Origin: Novosphingobium sp.
Lineage (GTDB): Bacteria; Pseudomonadota; Alphaproteobacteria; Sphingomonadales; Sphingomonadaceae
DNA length: 64,000 nucleotides
Direction: 5' to 3'
NCBI RefSeq assembly: GCF_030696665.1
Contig: NZ_JAUYRV010000052.1
Location: 62,001 to 126,000 of the forward strand
Shown here: one piece after another, positions 8,324 through 17,863 of the stretch
Numbering within the stretch: the stretch's first letter is position 1
How the letters are laid out: each line of letters starts with the position of its first letter
The notes under the pieces: model-generated
Told to the model about the DNA's origin: nothing
The model's input: the letters and a program-made list of their open reading frames with translations, nothing else
Databases searched by the model: none
Made by a program: the position numbers and the translations under genes

Positions 8324-9217
8324 TCAGGCCGCCTTGCCCTCACCCAATCGCGCCAGCACCAGCGCCGCGCCGACCAGCGCCATGCCGATAGCATCTGGCA
8401 GGGCGAGGACTTCGTTGAAGGCAAGCCAGCCAACCAGAACGGAAACGGCAGGTTGGGTGAGCAGGACGAGGCCGATCACCAGTGGCGGGAAGTGGCGGAG
8501 CGAGTAGACCAGCAGGCCCTGTCCCACGATCTGGCTGGCGAACATCAGGCCGATGACCGGCCACCAGTTGGTGGGCCAGATTGGCTCACCCAAGGCCAGC
8601 GCGGTGACGAGCATGACCGGGACGCCGGCAAGGCTTGACCAGAACAGCAGACTCCACGATCCGAACCGCCCGCGAATGCCCTGCACCAGCAGAATATAGA
8701 CCACATAGAACAGCCCCGCGAGGATGCAAAACAGGTCTCCGGCGAGCGTGCGCGCGTCAATTTCCATAGACCGTCCGAGCAGCAGGCCTGCCCCGCCAAG
8801 TGCCATCGCCACGGCTGCAAACTCCCGCAGGTGCGGGCGGCGGTGCATCGTCACCAGGCCCCACACCATCAGGATCACGCTGCCCGAATTGCCGAACAGC
8901 GTGGCATTGCCCAGTTTGGTCATCTCGATCCCGACATGCCAGCTGGCCAGATCAAGCGCGAAAACGACACCCGCCGCCACGATGATCCACCAGTCCTTGC
9001 GCGCATAACCCCACATCGGTTCACGCCCGCGCAGGGCAAACGCCGCCAACAATGGGAGTGCGAGAGCCAGACGCCACAGCCCAGCCGAAACCGGGCCGCT
9101 ATCGGCAATGCGGACGAACCACGGCCCCAACGCCAGCGCAATGTTTCCTGTCAGCAGCGCAAGGAAATGCTTCGGGCCGGGGCGAAATGACAAGGCTGCG
9201 TCACTTGAATTCATCAT
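8324..9217 (-). CDS. DMT-superfamily (EamA) inner-membrane transporter
   Basis: 297 residues with about ten hydrophobic helices arranged as two EamA repeats, as in the drug/metabolite transporter superfamily. Recognisable pieces are LWRLALALPLLAAFAL in the first half and SLRHFPPLVIGLVLLTQPAV in the second, matching the family's loop and helix pattern. The substrate cannot be told. It is divergent from the old-yellow-enzyme gene across 73 bases that hold a perfect inverted repeat, so the two may share a regulator. Confidence 0.85.
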   Translation of the reverse strand: MMNSSDAALSFRPGPKHFLALLTGNIALALGPWFVRIADSGPVSAGLWRLALALPLLAAFALRGREPMWGYARKDWWIIVAAGVVFALDLASWHVGIEMTKLGNATLFGNSGSVILMVWGLVTMHRRPHLREFAAVAMALGGAGLLLGRSMEIDARTLAGDLFCILAGLFYVVYILLVQGIRGRFGSWSLLFWSSLAGVPVMLVTALALGEPIWPTNWWPVIGLMFASQIVGQGLLVYSLRHFPPLVIGLVLLTQPAVSVLVGWLAFNEVLALPDAIGMALVGAALVLARLGEGKAA

Positions 9218-9241
9218 GGGCGCGCCTTAATCCAGTTGCAA

Positions 9242-9264
9242 AGCGAAACCCAGTGCGTTTCGCT
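9242..9264. promoter_or_regulatory. Perfect 8-bp inverted repeat in a divergent promoter region (operator candidate)
   Basis: AGCGAAAC, 7 bases (CCAGTGC), then GTTTCGCT. It lies midway between the divergent starts of the EamA transporter and the ene-reductase. The symmetry and place fit a dimeric repressor site of the TetR, MarR or similar type. No regulator gene is adjacent. Confidence 0.45.
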
Positions 9265-9290
9265 GATATTCAAACGAAAGGCCTCCTAGC

Positions 9291-10394
9291 ATGCATGACC
9301 CGCTGTTCCAGCCCGTGCGTCTCGGCGCAATCGAAGCGCCCAACCGCATTATCATGGCTCCGCTTACCCGTGGCCGCGCCACTGGCGACAGTGTGCCCAC
9401 GCCGATCATGGTGGAATACTACCGCCAGCGCGCCAGCGCCGGGCTGATCATCACCGAAGCCACCGGCATCAGCCGCGAAGGGCTTGGCTGGCCGAGCGCG
9501 CCGGGCATCTGGACCGACGAACAGACCGAGGCCTGGAAGCCGATTGTCGACGCGGTGCATGCTGAAGGTGGGCGCATCATACTGCAGCTTTGGCATATGG
9601 GCCGCATCGTGCATCCATACTTCCTTGGCGGGGAGCCACCGGTTTCGGCATCGGCAACGACCGCGCCCGGCCATGCGCATACACCCGAAGGCACCAAGGA
9701 TTTCGCGACCGCGCGTCCGTTGCGCCTTGATGAAATGCCGCGCCTGATCGACGATTACGGCCGCGCTGCGGAAAACGCGAAAAAGGCTGGGTTCGACGGT
9801 GTGCAACTTCATGCCGCCAATGGATACCTTATCGACCAGTTCCTGCGCGATGGCACAAACCTGCGCGATGACGATTACGGCGGTAGCCCGCAGAACCGTG
9901 TGCGCCTGATGCGCGAAGTGGTGGAACGGCTCATCTCGGTGTGGGGCAAGGAGAACGTATCGATCCGCCTTTCGCCCAACGGCGATTCACAAGGGACTGA
10001 CGACAGCAATCCCGCTGAAACCTTTGGTGAGGCGGCGCGCGTGCTGCAGGAACTGGGCGTCAGCTTTGTCGAACTCCGCCAGCCAGGACCGCAAGGCACA
10101 TTTGGCGCAACCGACGTGCCGCAGCAGGACGGCCTGATCCGTTCGATCTATACCGGGCCGCTGGTGCTAAACAGCGACTACACGCCAGAAGAAGCCGCCG
10201 CAGACGTGGCGTCGGGCCGCGCGGATGCGATCAGCTTTGGCCGTCCGTTCATCTCCAACCCCGATCTGGTGGACCGCATCCACAAGGGGGCGCATCTCAA
10301 TCCCAACGTCGATGTGCCGCAGACGTGGTATTTCCCCGGTGAACATGGCTATACCGACTACCCGACGCTTGCGGAGGAAACCGCAACAGCATGA
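9291..10394 (+). CDS. Old-yellow-enzyme family alkene reductase (NemA-like)
   Basis: 367 residues. This FMN-dependent TIM-barrel enzyme reduces activated alkenes or nitro compounds with NAD(P)H. Family motifs are PNRIIMAPLTRGRA at the N-terminus, QLWHMGRIVHP, the substrate-binding His/Asn in LHAANGYLIDQFLRDGTN, NRVRLMREVVE and a C-terminal ADAISFGRPFISNPDL that holds the FMN phosphate. The likely role is removal of electrophilic enones or nitroesters. The exact substrate is not predictable. The next gene starts 18 bases after the stop. Confidence 0.93.
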   Translation: MHDPLFQPVRLGAIEAPNRIIMAPLTRGRATGDSVPTPIMVEYYRQRASAGLIITEATGISREGLGWPSAPGIWTDEQTEAWKPIVDAVHAEGGRIILQLWHMGRIVHPYFLGGEPPVSASATTAPGHAHTPEGTKDFATARPLRLDEMPRLIDDYGRAAENAKKAGFDGVQLHAANGYLIDQFLRDGTNLRDDDYGGSPQNRVRLMREVVERLISVWGKENVSIRLSPNGDSQGTDDSNPAETFGEAARVLQELGVSFVELRQPGPQGTFGATDVPQQDGLIRSIYTGPLVLNSDYTPEEAAADVASGRADAISFGRPFISNPDLVDRIHKGAHLNPNVDVPQTWYFPGEHGYTDYPTLAEETATA

Positions 10395-10412
10395 TTTAAG
10401 GAGAATACCCGC

Positions 10413-11294
10413 ATGCCGCCACGTTCATGGCTCTTCGTCCCCGGTGACAGCGAAAAGAAGCTGGGCAAGGCCATGACAACTGGCGCGCATGCGGTGATTG
10501 TGGATCTGGAAGATGCGGTGGCCCCTGCGGCCAAGCCGCAGGCCCGTATACTGGCGCGCGATTGGCTGGCCATCCACCGCCAGCATGTGACCGAAAATCG
10601 CCCCGTGGCGCGCTGGGTGCGGATCAATGCGATCGATACCGGCATGTGGCGCGAGGATTTGCAGGGTGTGATGGCCGGCGCGCCCGATGGCGTGATGCTG
10701 CCCAAATGCGAAGGGCCGGACCAGGTCCGCATGCTCGCCGCCGAGATCTATGAACTGGAACAGCGCAACCGCATTCCCAACGGCACCACGCGCATACTGC
10801 CACTGGTGAGCGAAACGGCAAGGTCGGCATTGACCATTCCAAGCTATGTCGATTCTGCCATGCCCCGGCTTGCCGGGCTGACATGGGGTGCCGAAGATTT
10901 GTCCGCCGTGTTGGGCGCAAGCCGCAAGCGCGATGCGAACGGCGCGTGGACCGATGCTTTCCGCTTCATCCGCGCGCAATGCCTGCTGGTGGCCCATGCC
11001 ACTGGAATCTGGTCCATCGACACGCTGCACGATGATTTCCGCGACGAGGCAGGCACGCAGCGGGCCGCACAGGCCGCGCGGGCCGACGGCTTTACCGGGA
11101 TGTTGGCGATTCACCCGTCACAAGTGCCGATCATCAACGCTGCCTTTGCGCCGAGCGCCGACGAACTGGCCGAGGCCGAAGCGATCATCGGGCTGTTTGC
11201 GCAAAATCCCGCCGCCGGAACATTACAGTACAATGGCCGGATGATCGACCAGCCGCACCTGCGGATGGCCAAGCAGTTACTCGGTATCGGGTGA
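10413..11294 (+). CDS. CitE-like CoA-ester lyase (HpcH/HpaI aldolase family)
   Basis: 293 residues. The TIM-barrel family includes citrate lyase beta subunit and malyl/citramalyl-CoA lyases. Signatures are RSWLFVPGDSEKKLGKA at the start, the metal-ligand strand VIVDLEDAV, VMLPKCEG, and the AGLTWGAEDLSAVLG and GMLAIHPSQV segments. No citrate-lyase alpha or gamma genes are nearby, so it probably acts as a stand-alone acyl-CoA lyase, or on a compound related to the upstream reductase. A GGAG site precedes the ATG. Its last 18 bases overlap the convergent lipoprotein gene. Confidence 0.88.
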   Translation: MPPRSWLFVPGDSEKKLGKAMTTGAHAVIVDLEDAVAPAAKPQARILARDWLAIHRQHVTENRPVARWVRINAIDTGMWREDLQGVMAGAPDGVMLPKCEGPDQVRMLAAEIYELEQRNRIPNGTTRILPLVSETARSALTIPSYVDSAMPRLAGLTWGAEDLSAVLGASRKRDANGAWTDAFRFIRAQCLLVAHATGIWSIDTLHDDFRDEAGTQRAAQAARADGFTGMLAIHPSQVPIINAAFAPSADELAEAEAIIGLFAQNPAAGTLQYNGRMIDQPHLRMAKQLLGIG

Positions 11295-11564
11295 TTCGCC
11301 AGCCGGGGTTTGTGCAGGGGCGTCGGCTTCGGCTTCCTCGCTCTCAGCCTCGGCACCGCCATCCGTCGCCGCCTTTTTCGTCGCGCTGGGCTTGACCGGG
11401 GCGAGCGGCGGGGCAGCGGTCGATGTGTCGAGATCGATCATGTCGTCCGAAATCGAGCCGGGCAGAACTTCGCCTACAGCCGCAGCAGCCTTGCCCTGTT
11501 CGGCCTGCTGATTGCAGGCGGCGAGCAGAAAGCAGAGCGCAAAAGTGGCAGAACGTTCGATCAT
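11277..11564 (-). CDS. Small acidic lipoprotein of unknown function
   Basis: 95 residues from ATG 11564, preceded by GGAGG. A lipoprotein signal peptide ends in the lipobox LLAAC (Cys17). The rest is low-complexity, rich in Ala, Glu, Pro and Asp, with no recognisable domain, and ends GESPDTE. The start overlaps the lipB stop as ATGA, so it should be translated together with lipB. The link to lipoate synthesis is probably only positional. Confidence 0.7.
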   Translation of the reverse strand: MIERSATFALCFLLAACNQQAEQGKAAAAVGEVLPGSISDDMIDLDTSTAAPPLAPVKPSATKKAATDGGAEAESEEAEADAPAQTPAGESPDTE

Positions 11565-12244
11565 GCGGCCTCCGGTGGAGTCGTTGGTACAGGACATGGC
11601 GTATCAAGCTTCGCCAGAAACCCGTCAAAATGGGCAAGCAGGGCCTCGTCCCACATCTGCGCGCTGACATCGTGACCCAGCGCAGCAAGGCTGGTGACGC
11701 CGAACTCCTCAATTCCGCAAGGGACGATTCCGCCAAAGTGCGACAAGTCTGGTGCAAGATTGACCGAGAAGCCGTGCATCGTGACCCAGCGGCGGATGCG
11801 CACGCCGATCGCCCCGATCTTCGCCTCGCGTCCATCCGGCCCCAGCGTCCAGATGCCGACGCGACCATCGGCGCGCCATGATTCGACGCCGAAATCGGTC
11901 AGCGTATCGATCACCCAACCTTCGAGTGCATGAACGAAGCCGCGCACATCACGCGCGCGCGTCCGCAGATTGAGCAGGACATAGCCGATGCGCTGCCCCG
12001 GACCATGATAGGTGTACCGCCCGCCGCGTCCGGCCGCGACGACTTCAAAACGCGGATCAAGCAGTTCATCCGGCGAGGCACTGGTGCCTGCGGTGTAGAC
12101 CGGGGGATGTTCGAGCAGCCAAATGAGTTCCTGCGCGGTATCATCGGCAATCGCGGCGTTGCGCACGGTCATTTCGTCGAGCGCGATGCGATAAGGCATT
12201 TGCGCCAATTCACGGCGAATTTCGATGGTGTGCTGACCCGGCAT
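11561..12244 (-). CDS. lipB: Octanoyl-[acyl-carrier-protein] transferase LipB
   Basis: 227 residues from ATG 12244 ([15 protein letters not shown]). The open frame extends further upstream without family similarity. LipB moves octanoate from ACP to lipoyl domains, the first step of lipoate assembly. Motifs are [20 protein letters not shown], the active-site Lys in [10 protein letters not shown] and the catalytic Cys in PCGI. No lipA is nearby. The gene is divergent from the membrane-protein gene at 12346 across about 100 bases. Confidence 0.95.
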   Translation of the reverse strand: MPGQHTIEIRRELAQMPYRIALDEMTVRNAAIADDTAQELIWLLEHPPVYTAGTSASPDELLDPRFEVVAAGRGGRYTYHGPGQRIGYVLLNLRTRARDVRGFVHALEGWVIDTLTDFGVESWRADGRVGIWTLGPDGREAKIGAIGVRIRRWVTMHGFSVNLAPDLSHFGGIVPCGIEEFGVTSLAALGHDVSAQMWDEALLAHFDGFLAKLDTPCPVPTTPPEAA

Positions 12245-12345
12245 GGTTCCCGCATGGCGCAGACAGCCCAGATCATCAAGAGGCTGCAAGAAACACCCTT
12301 TACGGGGGTTCGACAGAAGCGGGTTTGCACTGCTAGAGGAGCGCG

Positions 12346-13167
12346 ATGACCCTCCGCCTTGATAGCTCACTTGCCTGGAAGACCGCCACGCGCCTTGTCG
12401 CCACCAACCGCGATGTGCTGATCGCGATTGCGGGGGTGTTCTTCCTAGTGCCCAGCCTTGCGTTTTCAGTGTTCGTGCCCGAACCGCAAATGGCACCGGG
12501 CACGCCGCCGGGCGAGATGATGGAAAAGATTGCCGATATGTGGACGGCCTCGATGCCGCTGCTGATCGTCGTCACGCTGCTGCAGATGGCGGGCACCGTG
12601 ACCATGCTGATCGTGATGACCGACCGCAACCGCCCGATGGTGGGACAGGCGATTCGCCGAGGCTTTATGGCCCTGGGGCCTTATGTGCTGGCGCAAATCA
12701 TGGTCGGCGCGGCGCTGGGCATGGGCTTCCTTGTGCTGGTAAGCGCAGCGGCGCTGACCGGTCAGCAGGCGATTGGTGCCGTGGTGATCATCGGCGCTTT
12801 CATCGCGATGATCTGGTGCAGCCTGCGCATGGCGCTTGTCGCCCCCGTGCTGGCGATCGAGGCAGAACGCAACCCGGTGCAGGCGCTCAAGCGATCGTGG
12901 GCGCTGACCAAGGGCAATTCGGGCCGGTTGCTGGCGTTCTTCATGCTGGCAGGGCTACTGTTTGCGGTGGTCTATGGCCTTGCCATGATGCTGGTGGGCG
13001 TGGTGCTGGTGCTGACCACGGGCGGCGGCGTGCAGCAGGTGCTGACCGCCGCGGTTTCCAGCACGCTGACAGCGGGCGCGCTGGTCTATTTCGTGGCGAT
13101 TCTGGCAGCGGTCTATCGTCAGCTGGCCGGAGACACTGCAGACGAGATCGGCAACATTTTCAGCTGA
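12346..13167 (+). CDS. Multi-pass membrane protein, GDPD membrane-domain-like
   Basis: 273 residues with about six hydrophobic helices. It resembles the membrane region found attached to some glycerophosphodiester phosphodiesterases and in many stand-alone alphaproteobacterial proteins: [20 protein letters not shown] at the start, then [20 protein letters not shown] in a conserved amphipathic segment, then [12 protein letters not shown]. There is no catalytic domain. The function is unknown. A GAGG ribosome site lies before the ATG. Confidence 0.7.
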   Translation: MTLRLDSSLAWKTATRLVATNRDVLIAIAGVFFLVPSLAFSVFVPEPQMAPGTPPGEMMEKIADMWTASMPLLIVVTLLQMAGTVTMLIVMTDRNRPMVGQAIRRGFMALGPYVLAQIMVGAALGMGFLVLVSAAALTGQQAIGAVVIIGAFIAMIWCSLRMALVAPVLAIEAERNPVQALKRSWALTKGNSGRLLAFFMLAGLLFAVVYGLAMMLVGVVLVLTTGGGVQQVLTAAVSSTLTAGALVYFVAILAAVYRQLAGDTADEIGNIFS

Positions 13168-13184
13168 AGCGAAAGGCCGAAAGC

Positions 13185-13811
13185 CTATTCCTTCCAGCCC
13201 CAGCTGATCACGCAGGGTGGCACGTTGACCGGTTCGAAACCCTTGTCGATGCGGCGGAAGAACTGTCCCATCAGATCGCGCGCGCGCGCCGTATACTGAT
13301 AGACGAGGAACGCGCCGCCGGGCCGCAGCACGCGATGCGTGGCCCCCATGATCGCCGGTCCCACGCCTTCGGGCAGGTTCGAGAAGGGCAGGCCCGAGAG
13401 CACATAATCAGCGTGATCGAAGCCGTTTGCCCGGACGATTTCTTCCACGTCAGACGCCGAACCGTTCACCGCGATGAAGCGGCTGTCACCGATGGTCTTC
13501 TGCAGATATTCGATGAAATCGGGGTTGGTATCAATCACGATCAACCGGCCATCACGGCGCAGCTTTTCCAGCACGGGGCGGCAGAACGTGCCCACGCCGG
13601 GTCCGTATTCCACGAAAAGACGGCATTCTTCCCAATCGACGACCGACAGAACGCGCTCAATCGTGCGGTTCGATGACGGGACAATCGCGCCGACCATCGC
13701 CGGGTGCTTGAGAAAGCCCTTGAAGAAGATTCCGGCTGGGCCGAGCAGGCGTTCCGCCTTGCGCTTTGCCCGCTGGAGAAGGGGCTGGCGCGCAACCTGG
13801 GTCGAAGTCAT
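13185..13811 (-). CDS. Class I SAM-dependent methyltransferase, PmtA-like
   Basis: 208 residues from ATG 13811. The SAM-binding motif I reads VEYGPGVGTF, followed by the acidic strand end LIVIDTNPDF and a motif IV region DYVLSGLPFSNLP. The amphipathic N-terminal LKHPAMVGAIVPSS resembles the Rhodobacter/Agrobacterium phosphatidylethanolamine N-methyltransferase (PmtA) group. That would make it a membrane-lipid headgroup methylase, but other small-molecule methylases share these motifs. It is divergent from the MFS transporter and next to the lipid-headgroup-like cluster. Confidence 0.75.
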   Translation of the reverse strand: MTSTQVARQPLLQRAKRKAERLLGPAGIFFKGFLKHPAMVGAIVPSSNRTIERVLSVVDWEECRLFVEYGPGVGTFCRPVLEKLRRDGRLIVIDTNPDFIEYLQKTIGDSRFIAVNGSASDVEEIVRANGFDHADYVLSGLPFSNLPEGVGPAIMGATHRVLRPGGAFLVYQYTARARDLMGQFFRRIDKGFEPVNVPPCVISWGWKE

Positions 13812-13943
13812 TGCAGGAAGATGTCCTCTGCCGGTCAGAATAGCTGCAGCGAGTCGCAAATTTGTCACGGCATTGCAAGCACGGACCGCCACGGCTACCC
13901 CGAAGATGAAGAACCAATCGTGGAAAATGCTGCAGGACCGGAC

Positions 13944-15278
13944 ATGAACGAAGGCCCAATACGTCTGCCGAAGGAGCGCATGGCGCTGCTTTTTGCAGTC
14001 ATGCTGGTAACAGCGGCAGGCAACACGGCGATGCAATCTGTCATGCCTTCTATCGGCACGCGGCTTGGTATTGCAGACGTTTGGGTAAGCCTTGCCTATT
14101 CATGGTCGGCACTGCTGTGGATGCTGCTGGCCCCGTTCTGGGCACGGCGATCCGACCGGCGGGGGCGCAAGGCGATGATGGCGCTGGGGGTGATCGGCTT
14201 CATCCTCTCGTTCACATTATGCGGGTTAATTCTCCATTTCGGTCTCAATGGCTGGTTCAGCGCAGTGATGACGATGAGCCTGTTTGCCCTGGCAAGATCA
14301 TTCTACGGGCTGCTTGGTTCGGCAGCGCCACCTGCGGTTCAGGCCTATGTTGCAAGCCGCACAGGACGCGCGGATCGCACAAGGGCGCTGTCGCTCGTCG
14401 CCTCCAGCTTTGGCCTTGGTACAGTGCTTGGTCCCGCGCTGGCACCGCTGATGATCCTGCCGGGCTTGGGGCTGGTAGGACCGTTCGCCATCTTTGCAGT
14501 GATGGGTGTGATCGTACTGGTGCTGCTACGCACGCGCCTGCCCGATGACGACCCACGCTTTGCCGCGCGGGGCGAAGTTATGGCAGCCCCGTTCAGCGCA
14601 TCGTCCAATCCGCGCATGCCGGAAAACGAAGAGAACGGACATCCGGATGGCTCCCCCGGCGAACTGCCCGCAGCCGAACCGCAACATACCGGGGCCGACC
14701 GCCTGCGCTGGTCGGATCGCCGCCTGCGTCCGTGGCTGATGGCGGGGCTGATCGGTGGGCACTCGCAAGCAATGGTGCTGGGCGTGATCGGCTTTCTGCT
14801 GCTGGACCGTCTGGGCCTGCGCGGTGATCCCGATGCGGCGGCTGGGCCGGTCGGGCTGGTGCTGATGGCGGGCGCTGCGGCGACGCTGCTGGCGCAATGG
14901 GGGCTGATCCCGATGCTGAGCATGGGGCCGCGCACTTCCACGCTGTGGGGCATGGGGCTGGCCGCGTTCGGCATCCTGCCCATCGCGGTGGGTGAGGATC
15001 TGCACACTATCGCGGTTGGGTTCGCCATAGCCTCGCTTGGCTTCGGACTGTTCCGCCCCGGCTTTACATCGGGGGCAAGCCTTGCTGTAAGCCCGCGCGA
15101 ACAGGGGCAGGCGGCCGGGGTGGTCACGTCGGTCAACGGCGCGGCCTATATTGCGGCCCCGGCCATCGGTGTGTGGCTGTATAACCATTCGCAGTGGTTG
15201 GCGTGGGGCGTGATGGAAGCGCTGGCGATTTCGGTGGTAGTGCTTTGTGCGCTGACACTGCGCAAAGACCCGGTGTGA
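13944..15278 (+). CDS. MFS transporter
   Basis: 444 residues from ATG 13944. The longer frame upstream lacks family features. There are twelve hydrophobic helices in two halves with a hydrophilic central loop (about residues 205-255, with PGELPAAEPQHTGADRLR). The MFS motif A appears as FWARRSDRRGRKAMM between helices 2 and 3. It resembles drug or metabolite efflux permeases. The substrate is unknown. The next gene, a flippase, begins 42 bases downstream on the same strand. Confidence 0.85.
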   Translation: MNEGPIRLPKERMALLFAVMLVTAAGNTAMQSVMPSIGTRLGIADVWVSLAYSWSALLWMLLAPFWARRSDRRGRKAMMALGVIGFILSFTLCGLILHFGLNGWFSAVMTMSLFALARSFYGLLGSAAPPAVQAYVASRTGRADRTRALSLVASSFGLGTVLGPALAPLMILPGLGLVGPFAIFAVMGVIVLVLLRTRLPDDDPRFAARGEVMAAPFSASSNPRMPENEENGHPDGSPGELPAAEPQHTGADRLRWSDRRLRPWLMAGLIGGHSQAMVLGVIGFLLLDRLGLRGDPDAAAGPVGLVLMAGAAATLLAQWGLIPMLSMGPRTSTLWGMGLAAFGILPIAVGEDLHTIAVGFAIASLGFGLFRPGFTSGASLAVSPREQGQAAGVVTSVNGAAYIAAPAIGVWLYNHSQWLAWGVMEALAISVVVLCALTLRKDPV

Positions 15279-15319
15279 TGCTTGCAAACCCCGGGGTTTA
15301 GCGCCAAGCGGCGCGCGCG

Positions 15320-16804
15320 ATGGTGCAACAATCCAGCTCCCAGAAGGTCATTGCGCGCGGGGCCGGCTCCAACGCGCTGAGCTTCGTGATCCGCTTCGCG
15401 GCGCGTGCCGGGTTCCTCTATGTCGGCGCGCGGCTCTATGGCGCAGCGAATTATGGCGTGTTCACGATGGCGAGCGCGATGGTGGAACTGGCGGTGCCGG
15501 TCGCCAGCCTTGGCCTGAAGCGCATGATTTTCCCGTGGCTGGAAGAGGAAACCGCAACGGGCAAACTGGCTACGCACGTCCTGCTCGATGCCCTGCTGCT
15601 CGCAATGGTTGCGGGGCTGCTGGTTTCGCTGGTCATGATCGGCGGCGTGTTGCTGGTGCCACAGGGCGCTGTTTCGGACGCGCTGCGGCTTGCCATCGTG
15701 CTGCTTGCCCCGTCCGTGCTTGGCCAGATCACTGGTGACATCGCGCTTGCCGCCACGCGCTGGACGCACAAGATGCGTTATGAGGTGATCGGGCGAGGCT
15801 TGGTTGAGCCTTATGCGCTGACCGGTGTAGCGCTCGCCGCATGGCACTTCGGCTTGCAGGATACCGGCATGCTGATCGGCTATTGGGCCGGGTCAATTGC
15901 GCTGGCGGCGTTTTCGGTTTGGAGCGCGCGGCATTGCCTTGGTTCGCTGCATCTGCGGCGCTGGCGACCAAGCCCTGCGGCGCTGTTGCGGCGGGCACGC
16001 GCGCTAATCCCCGCCAGTGGCAGCGATTTCCTGACGACGCTGGCGCAGCGCATCGACCTCTACCTCGTCGGCTTCCTGCTCGGCGATGCGCCGGCGGGCG
16101 TTTACGGCGTGTTGCGCCAGTTGCGCACCCCCATCCTGCAAGTGCGGCAGGCCTTTGACGGCATCCTCACCCCACTGACTGCCCGCACCATGCGCAGCGA
16201 TGGCGATGTGGTGACAGGGGAGGCCACCGCCGCTGCCACCCGCGTCGTGCTGACACTACAACTTGGCGTGGTGCTGCTGATGGCGGCGACCGGCGACCTG
16301 CTGCTTGGTCTGTTCGGCGTGCGCCAGCCGGGGGCCTATGCTGCACTGTTGGCGATGGTGCTGGCAGAGACGGTCAACGGCGCATTCGGCGTGTCGGAAC
16401 TGATTCTCTATTACCGCCGCCCTGCGCTGGCCCTGCAAGTGAACTTCGTCCTGATTGCGATTGCTGCACTTGCCATTCCGCTGCTGACACCCGACTATGG
16501 CATCGTCGGCGCGACAATTGCCATGTTGGTTGCGGCCCTGTTTGCGGCGGGCCTGCGCCGTCACTGGCTGGTTGGGCTGGGCGTCAGGCCTCCCCTGCTC
16601 CATGCCTCTGTACCGATTGCGGCGGCGAGCATCGCGGTACTGATGGGCCTTCAGGGCGCAACCGTGCTGCCAACAACATGGCCTGCCGCCCTACGCAACG
16701 CTGCACCGGCGCTCATCGCGCTCGCACTCTACGCGCTGTTCGTGGCAATGTGGCGCAAGGCGCGGCCCGGCGTGCTTTCGCTAAACCGTTACAGGATCAG
16801 CTGA
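15320..16804 (+). CDS. MOP-superfamily flippase (Wzx-like polysaccharide/lipid exporter)
   Basis: 494 residues with about 12-14 membrane helices. The start ARGAGSNALSFVIRFAARAG, followed by GAANYGVFTMA and LGLKRMIFPWL, is typical of the oligosaccharide/lipid flippases (Wzx, MATE-like). Such proteins turn over lipid-linked sugars or other polar lipids across the inner membrane. No glycosyltransferases or Wzy are nearby. The neighbours are CDP-alcohol phosphotransferases and nucleotidyltransferases, so its cargo may be a phospho-alcohol lipid made by them. That link is inferred from position. It overlaps the convergent phosphotransferase gene by 8 bases. Confidence 0.85.
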   Translation: MVQQSSSQKVIARGAGSNALSFVIRFAARAGFLYVGARLYGAANYGVFTMASAMVELAVPVASLGLKRMIFPWLEEETATGKLATHVLLDALLLAMVAGLLVSLVMIGGVLLVPQGAVSDALRLAIVLLAPSVLGQITGDIALAATRWTHKMRYEVIGRGLVEPYALTGVALAAWHFGLQDTGMLIGYWAGSIALAAFSVWSARHCLGSLHLRRWRPSPAALLRRARALIPASGSDFLTTLAQRIDLYLVGFLLGDAPAGVYGVLRQLRTPILQVRQAFDGILTPLTARTMRSDGDVVTGEATAAATRVVLTLQLGVVLLMAATGDLLLGLFGVRQPGAYAALLAMVLAETVNGAFGVSELILYYRRPALALQVNFVLIAIAALAIPLLTPDYGIVGATIAMLVAALFAAGLRRHWLVGLGVRPPLLHASVPIAAASIAVLMGLQGATVLPTTWPAALRNAAPALIALALYALFVAMWRKARPGVLSLNRYRIS

Positions 16805-17765
16805 ACGCAGCCGATGCTGGCGGCGGCGGACCATCCAGCCGCGATGCCGTGGCCATCGCCGCGCGGTTATGCAGCTGGACCGAGATCGCCAGCAAGACGT
16901 TGAGCACGACCGCCTGATAGAAGAAATACCACACCGGACTGCCCGCGATCATCGCCAGCCCCAGCACGATAGCGCGGGGATTGGGGCCGAGCAGCTTGAG
17001 GAAGCTGAGCAGCGGTTTTTGTTCACGCGCCACTTCGGCCCGGATTGCCATAAGCCGCGCATCATCGCCCGATGCCATTGCCGCGCTCACTGCCGCGTCG
17101 ATCTGGCGGGCGTGGGGCGTCATCCCGGCGGCAAGGTGAAGGTAGGCGCGCGCAATCGGTTCAAACACACGGGCAAACACGCCGCCCGAACCAAACAGCC
17201 CGGACCCATTGTCCTTGGAATTGTTCAGCCACGGCACGCCATAAGTCCAGTACTGGTAGAACCGGCGCTGCACTTCGACATGGTTGGACTGCACGATGTG
17301 CGAAAGCCCCGCTGCCACGGTCCACGCCCAGGCCGGCCCTGCACCGATCTGCCGCGTGAGCACGAAGGCAAGCAGCACATAGAGCACGATGTGGCTGGCG
17401 TAGTCGCAAATGCCATCAACCATTTCGCCAATCGGGCTGGACCGCCCGGTAATGCGCGCCAGATCGCCGTCAGCGCCATCGACCACGTGCCAGCTCATGT
17501 GCAGCACCAGCCCCAGCATCGCGCCCCACGGCCAGCCCAGCGCCCACGTGCCGCCTGCGGCGTCCATGTTGAAATAGACGACGCCCGCAGCAACCACCAG
17601 CAAGCCACCGAACACCGACACCATGTTGGGCGTCAACGGGGTGTGTGCCAGCGCACGCGCAAGCCGCCATGCGAGCGGATGATAGAGGTGGAAATTCAGG
17701 CCATCCTGCATTTCGCGCGGGCGTTTCGGACGTTCGATCGCCCCTGCCCGTTTTGCCACGTTCAC
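16797..17765 (-). CDS. CDP-alcohol phosphotransferase (first copy)
   Basis: 322 residues from GTG 17765. GTG 17759 and the ATG at MQDGLNFHLY are alternatives. The full CDP-alcohol motif is present: D99-G100-x-x-A103-R104-(8)-G113-(3)-D117-(3)-D121, in DGADGDLARI and MVDGICD. About six membrane helices surround it. The enzyme moves a phospho-alcohol from a CDP-linked donor to a hydroxyl acceptor in the membrane. The middle region (about 150-260) is unusually long and polar. It is divergent from the second phosphotransferase. The acceptor and headgroup are unknown. Confidence 0.85.
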   Translation of the reverse strand: MNVAKRAGAIERPKRPREMQDGLNFHLYHPLAWRLARALAHTPLTPNMVSVFGGLLVVAAGVVYFNMDAAGGTWALGWPWGAMLGLVLHMSWHVVDGADGDLARITGRSSPIGEMVDGICDYASHIVLYVLLAFVLTRQIGAGPAWAWTVAAGLSHIVQSNHVEVQRRFYQYWTYGVPWLNNSKDNGSGLFGSGGVFARVFEPIARAYLHLAAGMTPHARQIDAAVSAAMASGDDARLMAIRAEVAREQKPLLSFLKLLGPNPRAIVLGLAMIAGSPVWYFFYQAVVLNVLLAISVQLHNRAAMATASRLDGPPPPASAAFS

Positions 17766-17863
17766 CCTTGCGATCCCTTTGCGATTGCCGTCTTGGCGCA
17801 ACCGGTAGCCGTGTCTATAGCCCGTGGGAAGGGCTGGCGACGCACAGTAAAGGGCACAGGCGC

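Noticed and set aside
11277..11597. Longer start (MSCTNDST) for the small lipoprotein
   Set aside because: The signal peptide and lipobox spacing fit the ATG at 11564, which also has a GGAGG site.
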